From: Trileptium ribeirensis
Lineage: Eukaryota; Nematoda; Enoplea; Enoplida; Thoracostomopsidae
Direction: 5' to 3'
DNA length: 64,000 bases
Assembly: GCA_030248225.1 (NCBI GenBank)
Contig: JASANE010003529.1
Location: 1-64,000, forward strand
Shown here: in pieces, positions 48,092 to 61,709 of the stretch
Position numbering within the stretch: the first letter of the stretch is position 1
How the letters are laid out: every line of letters begins with the position of its first letter
The notes under the pieces: generated by a model
The model's input: the letters and a program-made list of their open reading frames with translations, nothing else
What the model was told of the DNA's origin: nothing
Databases searched by the model: none
Position numbers and translations under genes: made by a program

Positions 48092-51000
48092 GTATGTATT
48101 ATGTGTTCATGTTCATTGTAAGAGTGACCTATATTTCTAAATTCAGGCAGAATTTAGCTAAATCTAATGGATATTATTTGTTTGATGTATATACAGTATT
48201 CTAAAGACGTGTATCGTGTTCTTCGAGATTCACTCGTTGCTCGTTCGACAACAGTTTATTCGAAAATTTATTTTATTCTAATTTTATTTGTAACGAAATT
48301 TGGAGCGAGGGATATTTTGGGATAGTTTCAGAAGGGGTCCAAAAGGCTCTTGAGGGCCCTTGGGGTCTCGCGAAAACACGTTATGACTCATATCTCGATA
48401 AACACCGGTGTGATCTGGCCGTATTGAGTTAATTTTGTTCAGAAAGTTTAGCTTTATAAAGTTTTGTGGTGTGCATTCCCAGGTCCCTATGCTCCAACTA
48501 AGGTTGGGTCTGTTTTTGTTGGTGGGTCATTTTTGATGTCATGTCACAATGCATATCTGGGACAAGCTAAATTCATCTGGGGGCACGGACTGGGATAACC
48601 GCCGAAATCCTTTGGAGCTCTAATGTCAAGGATGATCTCTCCCTCTGTGGCGAGAGGATAGTTTGTTCCTTATAATTTGATGTCAGATCCGCAATGCAAA
48701 GACAGATTTGCTAAACTTTAACCATACTATGAATATTTGGATGACTGCGACCCTTGTCGGAGACAATCCCACCCCCCAACACGCTACTTCTTCAATAATC
48801 GAGCTCCAATCCTGCTTTTTTGTTCAAAAAGGAATAAATTTCTGACTTGCCCACAACCCTCTAAAAAGTGGGAGGGGCATGTTCATTCGCTGGAAAAAAT
48901 TCAGTAACTTTTGCCTAAAAATGCCCAATATTTTCATGTAGCTTTACTGCAGTACAAGTATTTTCAGGCTTTAAAACGCCGGTTTAGCATTAACAGTGGT
49001 AATTAATGTTTTAAAAACATTTTGTGCACAGAAAACATAAATATAGTGGCATAAAAAATTTCGATTTAGTGGAAAATTGGCGTGTCGACCGAGTTGGAGA
49101 GGCGGACTTGAATGACATCTCACGAGCATGGAGAGATTTGGAAAGTGGGTATGTCCCATCCCACCACACACTGCACATGCATGAAATTGTCGTTACTATA
49201 AGAATTTTAAGTGGTGGTTCCGCAGCAGCTTTTTAAAATTTTATTCTTAGTCTAGGCTCTCCATTCGCTGAACATTTTACTAGGGGGCTGAACCAGGAGC
49301 TGTAAGTTCGGTACCAAGATGTGGCGGATTTTTCCAGCGGGCATGAAATGGATGGGGGTGTCTGAATCTTAAATTTTCAAAACTCAGTTTTTTTGTGATG
49401 AAAAAAGTCAAAATAGCTAAGGAATCGGCTTCTGATAGATGCGAAATAGTTTTCTAGCAAATTTTTACACAATTTGTTAAATCTTGACATTTTCATATTC
49501 ATATCCACATAAAAGAATTTGGGAAAATTTTTGCGAGCAAATTTACCCGTGGGTGAAAGCGAAAACATTTGCCAGGGAACTTGTCTAGCCCTAAATTTTG
49601 TCAGAGTGCTCGAAAACGAACGGCCGCCGTTCTGAAGCAGATTCAACAATAATGTCAGAGTATCCTATACCGCTTTGAAGTGCACAACAGCCTTTCTATC
49701 GATGTGCAAAGCCGGTTTTGATTAAGATAAATATTTATTTTGCCTGCAAAATTGTTATTTAATTTCTTTCCCTTCGTTATGACATTAAGTGACCTCGAAT
49801 TTGCAACACATTTGTGAAGCTCAGATGTAAACATATTTATTTAGAACGTTTATTTTTGCACCAGAAATGCCTACTGAGTTTGGAATGTGCTTGCAGTCAT
49901 GGAAAAAATATACTTATCTGTGAGCAAGATCGTGACACGTCATCATTTGAAAGGGTTAAGTTTCAGGCCCCATCGAAATAAATTTTTTGTCTTGTGGAGA
50001 GAACGTCTTAGGTAGTGCTAAAACAAATATTTAAGAACAATATGAGCAAATTTATAACTAATTGTTAAACAAAATTTAGAACTTGACGGAACAACAATCG
50101 TTTGGGTAGCACTGTTTATTGCGCCTCCTAAGAGAATCCACTGGACATATTTAGCGCATCGCTATTGCATCTCAAACCGTTTAATGTTTTAAGAAGCAGT
50201 ACCTTTCGCAAACGATACGTCATCCTTTTTTCGTGTGCCCTGGACATGCCATAAATAAATAAATAAATTGTATGCAAATCGCAACAGATTTGTTGGATAC
50301 GATCAGATGTTAGACGTTTATTGCAAGGATTTCGGAGCTGGTTATGTATCGATGTACGGTTTCCACATAAATGCAACTCGGTCTGGTCAAAGGAAAGACA
50401 TCGAACAATATAGTAGAATATACATGCATTACATCAGAATTTGCAGACCGTCGGCACGTCTTGTTTGCTCAAAGCATATTGAGCAATATCCAACTATGTA
50501 TTTAATGCCAACGTACCTAAATCTCTACACACAAATTCTCTGGCGTTAAAAACAAACTTAGACTGATTGACCTAGTATTGAATAGGCACATACTGGCATT
50601 TTCAAGTCAAAAACTGGGTTTTTAGAAATCGATGATCTAATCGACGAAGATATTTATTCAAGACTTAATGCTTGAACATTACAGTCAAATTAATTGAAAT
50701 TGGTATAAGTTGTTTTTGGACTACATAAATAATTCCCATTATTTTTTGTTAGGCTCTCTATTCCGAGGAATCTTCAGTGGCATATGTAAATTTCTATACC
50801 AGCTGTGTTCGTTAAATACTGCTTCAAATACGGTTTCTTATAGCAATTTCAGAATACGCATGCTGCCGATACTGCGTCCACTAACAGTTGGGATTGTTTC
50901 AGATTACGCTACAATGCAGGTGCTGCAATGGAAACCGTAAGTTGTTATTTCGTACAAAAATCTGATACAAGGTAATGTGCATTTCTATGAAGCATTCTTT

Positions 51001-51883
51001 TTTTACAAAACAAACATGTACAAGACGTATACTAAACGTTGCAGTTTTATTATGAAACTGTTTGTATTGTGATTATTGCTTAGATATTAATGCCTGAATC
51101 ATTGCTACAGTGAACTTTAACCGACGTTAAAGTATGTAGGACGTGTTTGAAATACCCCTTTTGAGGGTGCTAAAAGGTGCAATGTTTCTTGTATGTCCAA
51201 CTATCCTAGTTTATGTAAAGAATTTTCGTGCTTCCTTACTTTTTTGCTCCACGGGCTTTGGGCTTTAATATGTATTCACCAACCTACAACCCATTGATAG
51301 TAGTGACTGTTCTCTTTGAATAACCTATCAAAATTTGGTGCTGAACCCCTTGACCTAGAAAATATGGAATAGTAAACTGAGTATAACATTATAGTGTAGT
51401 ATGGGGCCTACTTGAAAATGAAATTACTTCTGTGGCCAGGTAGAGCACTAGTGGCTATTATGCTATCATTATATTATTGCTAAAATGATATTATAACATG
51501 AATTAATATACATTATTACTTGTTCATTCGATACATTGTTGTTCGTTTAATGATTTATGCATTCGAAAGTGTTGTTCGTGATGTCTTAATAATCTGTTCA
51601 TAACTTCATCGAATGAGTTATAACGTTATATTAGACGCGCTACCGGTAACTGTTTGAATATTATTAGAGTCAGAGAGAGTCTAATTTTTGGAAGTGGAAT
51701 AAATGCATTTTTATCAAACGAATTGATATTCGACAGTAGCACGAAACGTATATTGCAGTGTATTTTTCTTTCGGATTCATTTCGATATGTTAATAATTTT
51801 CGGATGTGCTCTTGTCTTGTTCGATATGCAATGATCTTTTCTGGAGAGGGCTACAACACATAAAATGTAATATATTATTCTAG
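48092..51883 (+). other. Intron region, with one possible exon-like block
   Basis: Dispersed repeats related to 29.4-32.0 kb occur at about 48350-49060. At 50698-50750 a frame reads NWYKLFLDYINN, similar to the W..F.LDY block expected next in GCP3. However, a TGA directly precedes it and no compatible donor was found. A short segment at 50905-50938 with good splice sites on both sides does not fit the reading phase. Elsewhere nothing was recognised. Confidence 0.4.
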
Positions 51884-52022
51884 ATATTCACTTCTGAAGT
51901 CATGGAATTATATTCTCGTCTTTTTCAATTTCTCTGGCGAGTTAAACGACTCAACTTCGTATTATGCTCAGTGTGGACAAATCACATGGCGTTGAGTCGT
52001 GGTTTGAAAGCTGTTATTCCAA
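51884..52022 (+). CDS. GCP3-like exon (start of the C-terminal GRIP2 region)
   Basis: Acceptor TATTATTCTAG, then an open frame IFTSEVMELYSRLFQFLWRV followed by KRLNFVLCSVWTNHMALSRG and LKAVIP, with a donor GTAATA at 52023. This is the most recognisable block of GCP3: 'F....M..YL.VFNFLWR.KR..Y.L...W...M' begins the gamma-tubulin-binding half of the protein. The exon ends in phase 1. Later exons (about 250 residues in the family) were not found between here and the right edge, so they may lie beyond the window or be too diverged to see. Confidence 0.87.
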
Positions 52023-53313
52023 GTAATATTGCATGGTAGATATATTCTGGATACCATTAATGGAATCTCTTACTTCGTACAAGACTTGAACCGTTTTATC
52101 CGTTCGTTGAAGATGTTAATCTGCTATAATTTAACTGAATGCCATTAGGATTGAAGTTTAATGTATTTGTGACCAGGGGCGTAACTACTAACTGAAAAAA
52201 TGGGGGATAGTTCCGAACAAAATATTATCAAGTAATCTGTAACTAAACAATTAATGGGGTCGGCTCTGGTCGAGCGCGGGTTCACAAACAGGTAGTGCAC
52301 GGGGCGATTTGCAGGGATTGAAATGTCGTTCGAATAAATGCTTGAGGCGCTCCTAAGTTCTTTAACTCCAACGTTAACGTAACTAAGTGGAAAGGTTACA
52401 CCAAAAAGATATTGGGGTCGGTCAAGCCGTTTATGGAGCTTGGCGCGTAAACACTTTAACTCTATGATACAATACTTTTTACAACGGCGATGTAACGAGC
52501 AATGTCGCGTTGCGGTGTATATAAACTAAAGATCAACTTTACCATGTTCAGTCGGTGTTGGGACGTTCTCCTGATACCCGATATTAACTGAATGAGACAA
52601 CACATTAAATATATTGTCTACAAAAATATTGTGAAATGCGAAATTATAGGTGCAACTGGACCGCAATTCCTGTGGCACGGATGGGTCCGCAGGCCTGTAC
52701 CGGTACACCCTTATTTTAAGATATGCTGAATAAATCAAGTATAATTTAGCGGTTACACTTACGTTTTTCTGGCACACGTTTATTTTCATGATACGCTAAG
52801 ATCATCAAGACAAACGACAACCTGTGGCTGTGGTTTTCAGAATTAAAATGGCAATAGAGTGACCGCTGCCGGAAACGAGATAGCCACCATCCGAAACCCA
52901 GGAGTTAGTTCAACACCATATTCGGCAGTTTTACACGGTGAAGGAGAAGACCGTTGTATTCTTTGTTTTTAGCTGCCGTTATTTATGCTGATAATATTAC
53001 CGAAATGGGGTCACTGTTGGCTAAATGTGGTCTTCTCTTTTATACCGCTGTTCCGGAAGCATAACACCATGGAGTGCATCTGAACAAGGATGGTTCGGAG
53101 CGGTCCACCGTGGAACGTTTCCCGGACCATTGACCATCTGGTCCGGGACAGTACTGGACAAAATGAAGTTGCATCATTATCGGCGATACATGATGTCTGT
53201 GATAGCTGATAGTTACATTGTAGTACCAGAGAAACAGCGACTTTGTGTGACCTCTGTGTAAATTGACCTAATAGCTTAGTCTTGGTGCTTAAAGTGCTTA
53301 GGCGTAATGGTCT
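52023..53313 (+). other. Sequence between the last recognised GCP3-like exon and E4
   Basis: Nothing recognised. Short frames at 53011-53352 on both strands lack known motifs; GGTCCGGGACAGTAC and CGGACCATTGACC nearby form a small inverted repeat. Confidence 0.4.
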
Positions 53314-56300
53314 TGTAACAGATCCATTCTGGATTGTTAGGTGGTAGATCAATCACTACCACAGTGTAATAGGCAAGATACATTCTGAACCCTAAGGTTA
53401 AGTCTGCTAATCGGTGGACCTGAGCCAAATTCAAGGTCCCCTCTTGTGAGGCAGTACATGTACGTGTATATCTGATCGAGTATGATTTGGTCAAGTACTT
53501 CTAACTTTGATGTTTGTAAGCATGTATACATATGATGTAGAAATACATGTGGTTTGTATCGATTTTGTAAGTATTCTCGTATATAACCACTTGGGTTTTG
53601 CTGAAATTTGTATCTAATCCATAACTATAAAATGATCTATCGTTATAATAAATTGTATTATATATTGTAACAATCGTGTGATCTATCGTTATTATTGTAA
53701 GATAAATCACTAAAATTCTATGACTTATTACCATAATTGAATGAAATTGTATGAATAATAACCGAATATTCTATTTTAAATATGGTTTGTGGCTATATAG
53801 TATTGCACAAAGAGTATATAAACTATTTGTTTGCGTGAACTTTGTGGCTTTAGTGGACAGTTTATGAAAGATTTTATGGTTGTTATTGATGTTGGTCATG
53901 TGAAACTTGCATGACTTACCTGTTAATAATATCAATAATTCGCATAATGCGTTTCTAGCATGCCTGGTCTGGTAGGGTACATCCTGGTAGCTTACCGGTC
54001 CCGACCGACTGTCTTTATTCGTTGTATTTTGATATGTACCAGTAATAATTATGAAGTGTTACAAAATAATGTTCATATATATACGTATGCCGCCGGTCAG
54101 TTTTGGTGAGGTATCTCGTGGTGCCTTACCGGCCCCGACCCTCGATTTGTGTTTGTGCCCTTTTATTTTGTAATTTGTATCAGCTGAAAAATATGACATC
54201 TCGGTACGTGATAAGGAAAGGTGAGTTTAATATAGCTATGAGGAAAATAAGTACGCTGAGGAACTCGTACTGTTCACCTCAACCCCTGAAAACACTCCCA
54301 ATTTGGGGCTGTGAACATTTAATTAACAAAAATTGTGAAAATTTTAAGTATGAAGAGTGAAAATTATCAAATTCCTTCGTGTTCATTTTCACTGTGGAAA
54401 GCCAAAAATTTTAGTAAACAAAACGATTTTCGAAACGTCGGTTCCGAGTCCTCGGAATATAGAGTCATTGTTGTTTGGGCCAAAAACTCCGGAACTGCTC
54501 GAAATTTCCAATGACACCGGTCCTGTACAAGTCCGCTTAGAATTCATGGACTGAATAAGAAATAACTGAGCCGCCCCTCACAATTTGGGTGATAAGATGA
54601 GTTAGAAATAATTGTTTTATTAACTAAATATTTATAGATATACAAATTATAATAATGAACCTCGGACTCTGTGGTCTAATATGCGAGCTCGGTATCAATC
54701 CGATGTGTTCACCTTGGGTACAGTACCTCCATGAAAATTGCGGAAGTTTTCCCGATGGGCATGTCACCCATTGTTGTGTTCCCCGCATTGAACTTGATCC
54801 AAAAATGTAACTCACTAGCCCCTAGAACACAAACCAGATGTTTGAGGCCCCTAATTTTTCTACCGTAAACCTAGATGGCGTCACCCGAGAGCCCGGTTTT
54901 CCTTCTTCGTGTCATAGCTATAACATCGGGCATCATCAAAATCACCGACTCAAGGTGCCAAGTCCCAACACAAGCTCCATGCTACGCGTAAGGAATTAGA
55001 GGCCTCTTTCCCGTGTCTCGTTCCTGTGTTTGTCATGCTTTCTTATTTCGGAAGGCGGTACTATGTTTACCTGGTACTGTGGCAACTGCCCCTATACAGT
55101 ACTCGCCAAAAATGACCGTCGCATTTCGATCGAGTTGCGAGCTAATTTCGAGCGACTGGCTCGCTCGAGATTTCGCAACTATTTAAATTAATAGAAAATT
55201 CTATTTTTAGAACAAATTTATTTCGAGCGAGTCGCGAGCGAGTGTCGAGCGAGTCTCGAGCGAGCGACAGTCATTTTTGGCGGGTACTGTACTTAAGTGT
55301 ACAAAGTATACATGTACACAAGTATATATTAGGAGTATAGTTATGAATATATTTTATGTAAATTATGTTAAATGATAGTTAATGTATTTATTACCTAAAT
55401 ATAGTTAGCGTAGTTATAAACTTAACTAAAATTTCAAAATATTATGTAACCTTACCATTGTAAAATTAGTATAGCTAGATTATTAATATATTTTAATTAA
55501 GTAAATATTGTGCTTATTTAAAATATAGGTTATGAATATATTTATTAGGTAAATATTATATGATAAATTAGTACAACCCTATATAGAAATGTATATAAAT
55601 ATAATATTAATAAACTAAACAGCTGGTATTACTTATTTTAATTAAATTATAAATTTAATATTAATAGTTGTTTAGCTAAAGAGATTAAAATTGGGTTAAA
55701 TATGGGGCTTTGATAATGTTTTGGAGATTAACGGTCTGTAAAAGTGGAGAAATTTTGGAATATTAGCAGTTTTGCTGGCCTTAGATGGGGAGAGGGATAT
55801 GATGGTATAATTTGGGACCTTTCAGACAGGCTAGTAAAATTTTACGAGCTAATTAGGGGATAATTGGACAAAGGAATCTAACCAATTTTCTTTGGTTTGG
55901 GACCGCTGCCGGTTGATGGTAGCAGCCCCAGTTATAAATTTAAATCTTAAACGGACCGAAACTCCGGTCTAAATTAAAGTCTCCGATTGGTTAGAGACAG
56001 AAATAAAAGAAACCGACAGTCGAGGCTAAATGTCCGAATAAAAGTAGTGTATCAGTTGGACTCATCATTATTTTGTTCTGTCTTTACACGTATGGTTTTC
56101 GGGCTTTCTCTCGTGCGGATGAACGATCGTATGGAATGCGGTCAGAGCGTGTGGAGCCGGTACTCGACGTATGTAAGTATGACTTGGTTGAAGTATGCCC
56201 AGAGAGTAGGTTGTTAGATCATAGCAAAAACAATGTCGAGAAGTAGGCTTCTCTCAGGTTGACCGTTCTAACCGTCGACTTTTGTCGGAGTCCTAGTTCC

Positions 56301-59300
56301 GTTCGGTCTGTCTGCTGCTCCCTGGTTCGGAGTTCTATAGCGGTAGAGTGTTGGTAATTGCAAATAACGTAGCCGAAGTGATTCTGGTTCCCTCTCGATC
56401 GTGAGTTAAGGCATAATAACGCGATCCTCGCGAAGATTAATTTTGCAAAATCCGTAAGATGAGTTAGGAGTTTAGGAACTTATCTTGAGCCACCGAGCTA
56501 AAACGATTTTCTAGGGACAAACATGCAACCTATATTCACCGATCCTTGCAACTATTAATAGTTTTGCCAATTCCTCTTACGCTCATCCATGATTTTCGCA
56601 GTGTTTTTACTCCACTTTTTAACGGATCCGCGCACGAAAAATTTACAGAAAGGTCGAAATAAATCGTTTTGCACCTAATTTCCTCCAGGAATTCTGCTAA
56701 AATTTAGGTGTACTTTTTAATGTAATGTAATTTAGGTGTAATTTTACAAACGGGGACATTAGGTTGACAGAATTCAACCGGGTTGATGAGCCCGTTGACC
56801 CGAAAGTGGATCGCCCCTTCCTAAAATTTCTATTGCTCTTAACTACAAATTCTTTCCAAGAATTTCGATGATTATTTTTAGATCTTTTCATTTAACGTCT
56901 CAAGCCCGGCAAAGCCGTGGCTCGTTCAAAAGTTATAAAAATGAAACCAAGCGAGCAAAATCAGCTCAGTTTGTTTACACAATTAGAGTTTTAACAAAAG
57001 TATATTTATTCACCAACGTATATGTGAGTTTTATAGTTGCTTTTCATCTCTTTATAGCAGTCATTGGTGCAGCTCTGAATCGATTAACACCTACATGCCG
57101 ACACAGCAATGGGAGTATCAGATTTACAAGTGTTGGCAAATTTGATGTAAAAAGTCAAACTATATAAAATTTCAGCAGCATCGCGATATGCTATATCAGT
57201 CCCGTCGAGTTTCGACCCAAAGGACCGTTGACCTGGCCCCACAATATTGGTCGAGTGCAGCCTCTAGGCAAATTTTCACAAAGAAACGCTGTTACAATTT
57301 TGAGAAATTCACGTTTGTAGGTTTGCCCACCGTTTCTTTTTTGGTTTGTCTATGATACAGGCTCTAAACCAATGAACCTGTTCTTTAAGGACGTGATTTA
57401 GTCCACTCTTCGAAAGAAAACTTTATCACGGTCGAAACGCTTTGAAAATCCGTTTTGTCACCAAAAGACAATTTTTAGCTAAATTTCTATTAGGAGCGCA
57501 TCGCTCAGGAATTATTGTTTTTATTTATTAATGTTATTGCAATTTTAATTAATTTATTATTGGTCTGGAACATTTTCGCTCAATTAGGGACCGACGCTGA
57601 TTGTTTACGGCTCATCGTCGCCCAATATTTTTAACTTTCAATCAATTATTATCTACTTAAAATAAGTTCTGGCCCTTTCCCCCTTTCCATTTAAGTGATG
57701 TGAAATTATACATTTTATCACTTTTTAGCTATACAACTTGTGAAATGACAAAGGATTTGGAAGTATTGTATCGCTTCATCGGGACCCCCCATGAACCCTG
57801 GTTCGTCAGCTTAGAAGGGACCCATTTTTACTCAAGCACCTTCGCTTCGCAGCGACGACTAGCAACCCGAAATAATAATTAAATGACTTCCCAGTGACAA
57901 ATTGAGCTCCGGCATACAAATCGTTAGGAATCAGTTAAATAGGCGAAGCTTTAAAATCCGGTTGGGCACGTGAATCTCCAGAGTGGGTCATTGCTTCGGC
58001 TGTGGTCTACGTGACCATAGTCATCCTCGATTTTGATAGAGGATTAATTTAAGTATAACAATATTAAGTCGAAGAAAATACACATAGGACGTGCATCATC
58101 TTTTTAATGACCCGTATGTAGAGATTCCGCAATGGGCCGCTAATGTCAGCGGTAGTGCGAAGACTCTTCTTTGCCAAGTTGGATATAAAATTTGCATATA
58201 CTGCAGTCGTGAACCTAGGTATTGTCATGTTAATTAATTAACAAATTCCCTTTTACAGGTTTACCAATGTAAACTGTATTATGATACATTTTGACACATC
58301 TGAGGCTTCATCGAAATGGCTGTGGCAACGCCTCGGCTGCGAAGAATAGACCGTAAAGAACGGACTTATTGTAAGGTGCTTCGAGTAGTCGTGGATCATA
58401 CTACACTTGTTTTTACTCGAATTTGGGTCAAATTATTAGGTTTACTTGGGTTACATTTATACTTGGAAAATTTTCCTTAATACTCTTAGAGTACTTCTCG
58501 CGAATTAGCAAGATAGAAAACTTTTCTATAGATAAGGTTATAGTTCAAACCCGATAATTTTTTATATTGTCAATTTTCAATGAAAATTATATAATTAAGA
58601 CACTAATAAGATGTACTATAGTCGTGATTTAACTTAAAAATATCTGTATGTAAGATAGTTTAGGATAGTATTTACGAGATCTGTGGACTTCTAGATAGTG
58701 GCACCAACCTATTGATCTTTGCTATTGCTATGCTATTGATCGAAGTAGTGCCGTTGCGGTTGTACCGCTAAGAAAACGAGCCCTAGAAAATTGGTTACAT
58801 CCGTGAGGACCTGTAAATTTCAAGTCATTTTCTGGCTTAAAAATATAGTATGCTTTCAGTCCTGTCTCTTTGCAGAAGGCACTTGTAAGTAAATTTGTGA
58901 GACATTGTTAAGCTTGGAACAGCAATCAAAGTACATTTTAAATGTGGCGGATGCCATGATTTAATGACTATGGGTCGGGAAATAGTCCCGTTGAGTAAGT
59001 TCATGCTTTGAACCACAGGGAGAATTTAAATCTTAAAATATAATCATTTTTAGTAATTTCCCCAAAATCAGGCGCGATCCAGTATTTTCGCAAAATTATC
59101 TTAATACAAAATTCTCCGATAGCACAAAGTATTAAGGTCCCAACATCTGGAAAGTTAGGTATTGTGTACAAAGATAGTGAGAAAATTTCTTAGGAAATGA
59201 AATTTTCTAGGGAATTTTAGGAGGTGGGAAATCGGTCACGATTCATTTTTACAGGGACATACGAGCTGAATTGGAATATTCGCACTACGCGCCCTTTTGG

Positions 59301-60176
59301 TTTGCCGTGGTTCACGAGTGTAAATCACGAAAACGACTAAACGCAAGAGAAATAGGTTACAATTTAGCTTAGATTGAAGATTAGCGTGCATATATTTATA
59401 TATATATAATTTCACGTATCGATATTGCTCATTACATTTAACCGATGTCGAGCAGGAATGATTGTACCGGGCGAATCCTCCACGCCCCTTCCAAAATTGT
59501 TAATCGTGGACGTCGAATCCGCTTTGTACTTTCTCTGTAGCTTCGGAGTCGGTAGCTTCATCCTTGTTGCCTACTTATTTAAATGACCTCTGCCGTATTG
59601 CGACGCTTCGCCAGCCAAACTCTGCTGAACTCGCCATCGGATAAGACAGAGCTGAGCTAAATAAATGAGACCGCTACGAATTTGGCGTTCAACATTTACT
59701 TGTATAAGGACGTTATATGCTGTTGTCGAATGTATAACCGCATTGTGCTACCTTATATCCGAATGTGTAACCGATTTGCTTGTCAATAAATATGATTACC
59801 AAAAACCCATTGTGTCCCTGCATTGATTGATGTGTATGTAGCGATATGTGTCAGAGGTTTGAAATGCGGGCTTTCAAAGGGACCATAGAGCGATTCGTTG
59901 GTAAATTAACGTGTACGACTGAAGTGCGGAATTTAAGAGCGAGACTCCAAATGTCCAACCTCGATGAGGATTCGCGGAACCACCCACTGAATTTCGTGTC
60001 TCGAAAAACGATCGGACGGCAACCGTCTAGAGATTGGGGGACCCTAGTGGTGGCCGCTACGGTTATAAATTAATGTCGGGGGAATTCTATTTGGTTAGCA
60101 CCAACTATGTAGCCAATTGAAAGTTCCAATGAGACAAGGATAAAGAATAGCGGTATGGTCTCCTTGGCCTGTGAGC
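53314..60176 (-). mobile_element. Family E element E4 (TGACGC end truncated)
   Basis: Begins with the palindrome TGTAACAGATCC..TGGATTGTTAGG (53314-53341). It is collinear with E1 to GTCTCCTTGGCCTGTGAGC at about 60157-60176, then stops about 300 bp short of the expected TGACGC terminus. It retains a 56040-57890 segment that E1 lacks but E2 and E3 have (CCCGGCAAAGCCGTGGCTCG at 56901). A TA-flanked MITE is nested at 55097-55289. No intact coding frame. If the GCP3-like gene continues to the right, this is also an intronic insertion. Confidence 0.65.
55097..55289. mobile_element. TA-flanked MITE with GAGCGAG repeats (nested in E4)
   Basis: Inverted ends CAGTACTCGCCAAAAATGAC and GTCATTTTTGGCGGGTACTG are flanked by TA on both sides (55095-55096 and 55290-55291), the Tc1/mariner signature. 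The interior is a long imperfect inverted repeat of TTTCGAGCGA / TCGCTCGAGA blocks around an AT-rich centre. No coding. A diverged relative lies at 61710-61872. Confidence 0.8.
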
Positions 60177-60789
60177 TGTGCCTGTTGCAATAGTTGTGGT
60201 TGTTTTTATTTACTATGCCGTCACGGCTATAAATGTTTCTAAAACACCCCGAACCTTTCCGATGCTCAGCAAATAGTAACATCGAAAATTTTGCTCTGAT
60301 TAATCCCAAATATCTTGAAAGTAATTGTAAATGATGGATCGATATTCGGAAACAAAAAATTTGTGAGTTTTTTATTGCGTGCTTACATCTATAAAAGTTT
60401 TTTGGAGCCATAATCAGCTTGGTATGGAAATGTGATATTTAGGTGCAAACGCTAAACTAATGCGTGCAGTTCCTTGTAACCATGTATAGTAACGTTGTAG
60501 CGGTTTTATGTTTGCTTAAAAAGTTGCGGGAAGCAGCAGATGAGCAAGGGTGGGTGGTAGCAGAACATCGTTACCCGTTTCCAAATTTGGATATACGTAA
60601 TAACGACGACTTGCTACACGGAGTGTTGTTTTGAAACAAATGAAAGACCTCCGAGTAAAAATGTCTGAATCACATTGTTATAATTTTGAAATAGATGAAA
60701 ATTTGTTTGGCGGTTTGGTTAATTAGAAACTGAGATGGCGAAAAGAGTGTAGTTTCCTCTGAGGTAACCAGGCGGAAAATCGTGATAAT
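60177..60789 (+). other. Unassigned sequence
   Basis: No repeat or gene recognised. A 113-codon frame at 60411-60070 on the minus strand crosses the end of E4 and shows no conserved motif. Confidence 0.4.
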
Positions 60790-61330
60790 TATTCTTTTTG
60801 TCGTTTCTGTGACACATAACTATTCTTCGGTTTAATACATTTTAATTAATTGTTTTTATTCGATAGCAAACGTGATGAGAATGTTGCCTTTAGTCGAACG
60901 CGATCAGCTTGAACTGAATCTTCGGGGTCAAATTGGCAAACACAGGTTTTAAGAGTTCTTTGCTAAATTTGGCCACACTGGTACCAGTCTTTCGCAGCCC
61001 ATATCTCACGAAACAGGCATTGTATCGAAAAGCCTTGACCGTCATTCAGAATCAGCTCATCCAGATCTACAGTGTTGCCGACCACAACTTTTTGCGGGAA
61101 CACTCCCTGCACCGCTGTAGGCCTGCATATGGCCCGTCGACCTTTTGCCAGAAATTTCATCTTTCATGCCAGATCTTTCAGATTTCGGCATGTTTTGCGG
61201 GTTTTTAAATTACAACGAGTTTCTTAGGCAGTTAAGCACACTGTATACGATGGTTCTGCTATTTAAATTCCAGCTTGACTATACTACTAACTTGCAAGCG
61301 CGGGCAAAACCTGCCGAATGTGGTTGCTTC
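60790..61330 (+). repeat. Dispersed repeat, second copy (partner at 4160-4680)
   Basis: AGGTTTTAAGAGTTCTTTGC, CTGGTACCAGTCTTTCGCAG and ACCACAACTTTTTGCGGGA match the first copy in order and orientation. Sequence after 61380 (CGATGAAAACC, GATTCATTGA) resembles the 180-bp repeat of the 4.7-5.9-kb region in reverse. Confidence 0.65.
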
Positions 61331-61709
61331 AAGTGGTCTTTTTGTATTATCACTTGTAACAGGCTTTGCGTTTGATGTATTTACTACACTAAAACCTCTG
61401 TAACCCTGATCCCGATGAAAACCTTTAAACTCGTCGACCGAAACCCCATCGAAAACAACAAAAAACGCTTGTAGAATTCGTTCTAGTGTTTAGATAGCCA
61501 GAAAACCCTATTCATAGAACATTCTTTATGCCCTGTACTTAATACATAACCAGGATACTGAAGACAAACTAAATTATATTCTGGTAATCTGATTCATTGA
61601 ATCTAATCACATTGAAAACATCAGAAAGCACGAAATATTCGTGCTGGACTCTAAATAACCAAATCACGGAATTGGGCGCATGCAAAAACCTACTACACTT
61701 CCTGCCAAA

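Noticed and set aside
50128..50549. Open frames on both strands with MLDVYCKDFGAGY
   Set aside because: No conserved family was recognised and no splice context fits the GCP3-like gene; likely chance.
60070..60411. A 113-codon minus-strand frame
   Set aside because: It spans the truncated end of E4 and adjoining sequence, so it is unlikely to be a real gene; no motif is visible.
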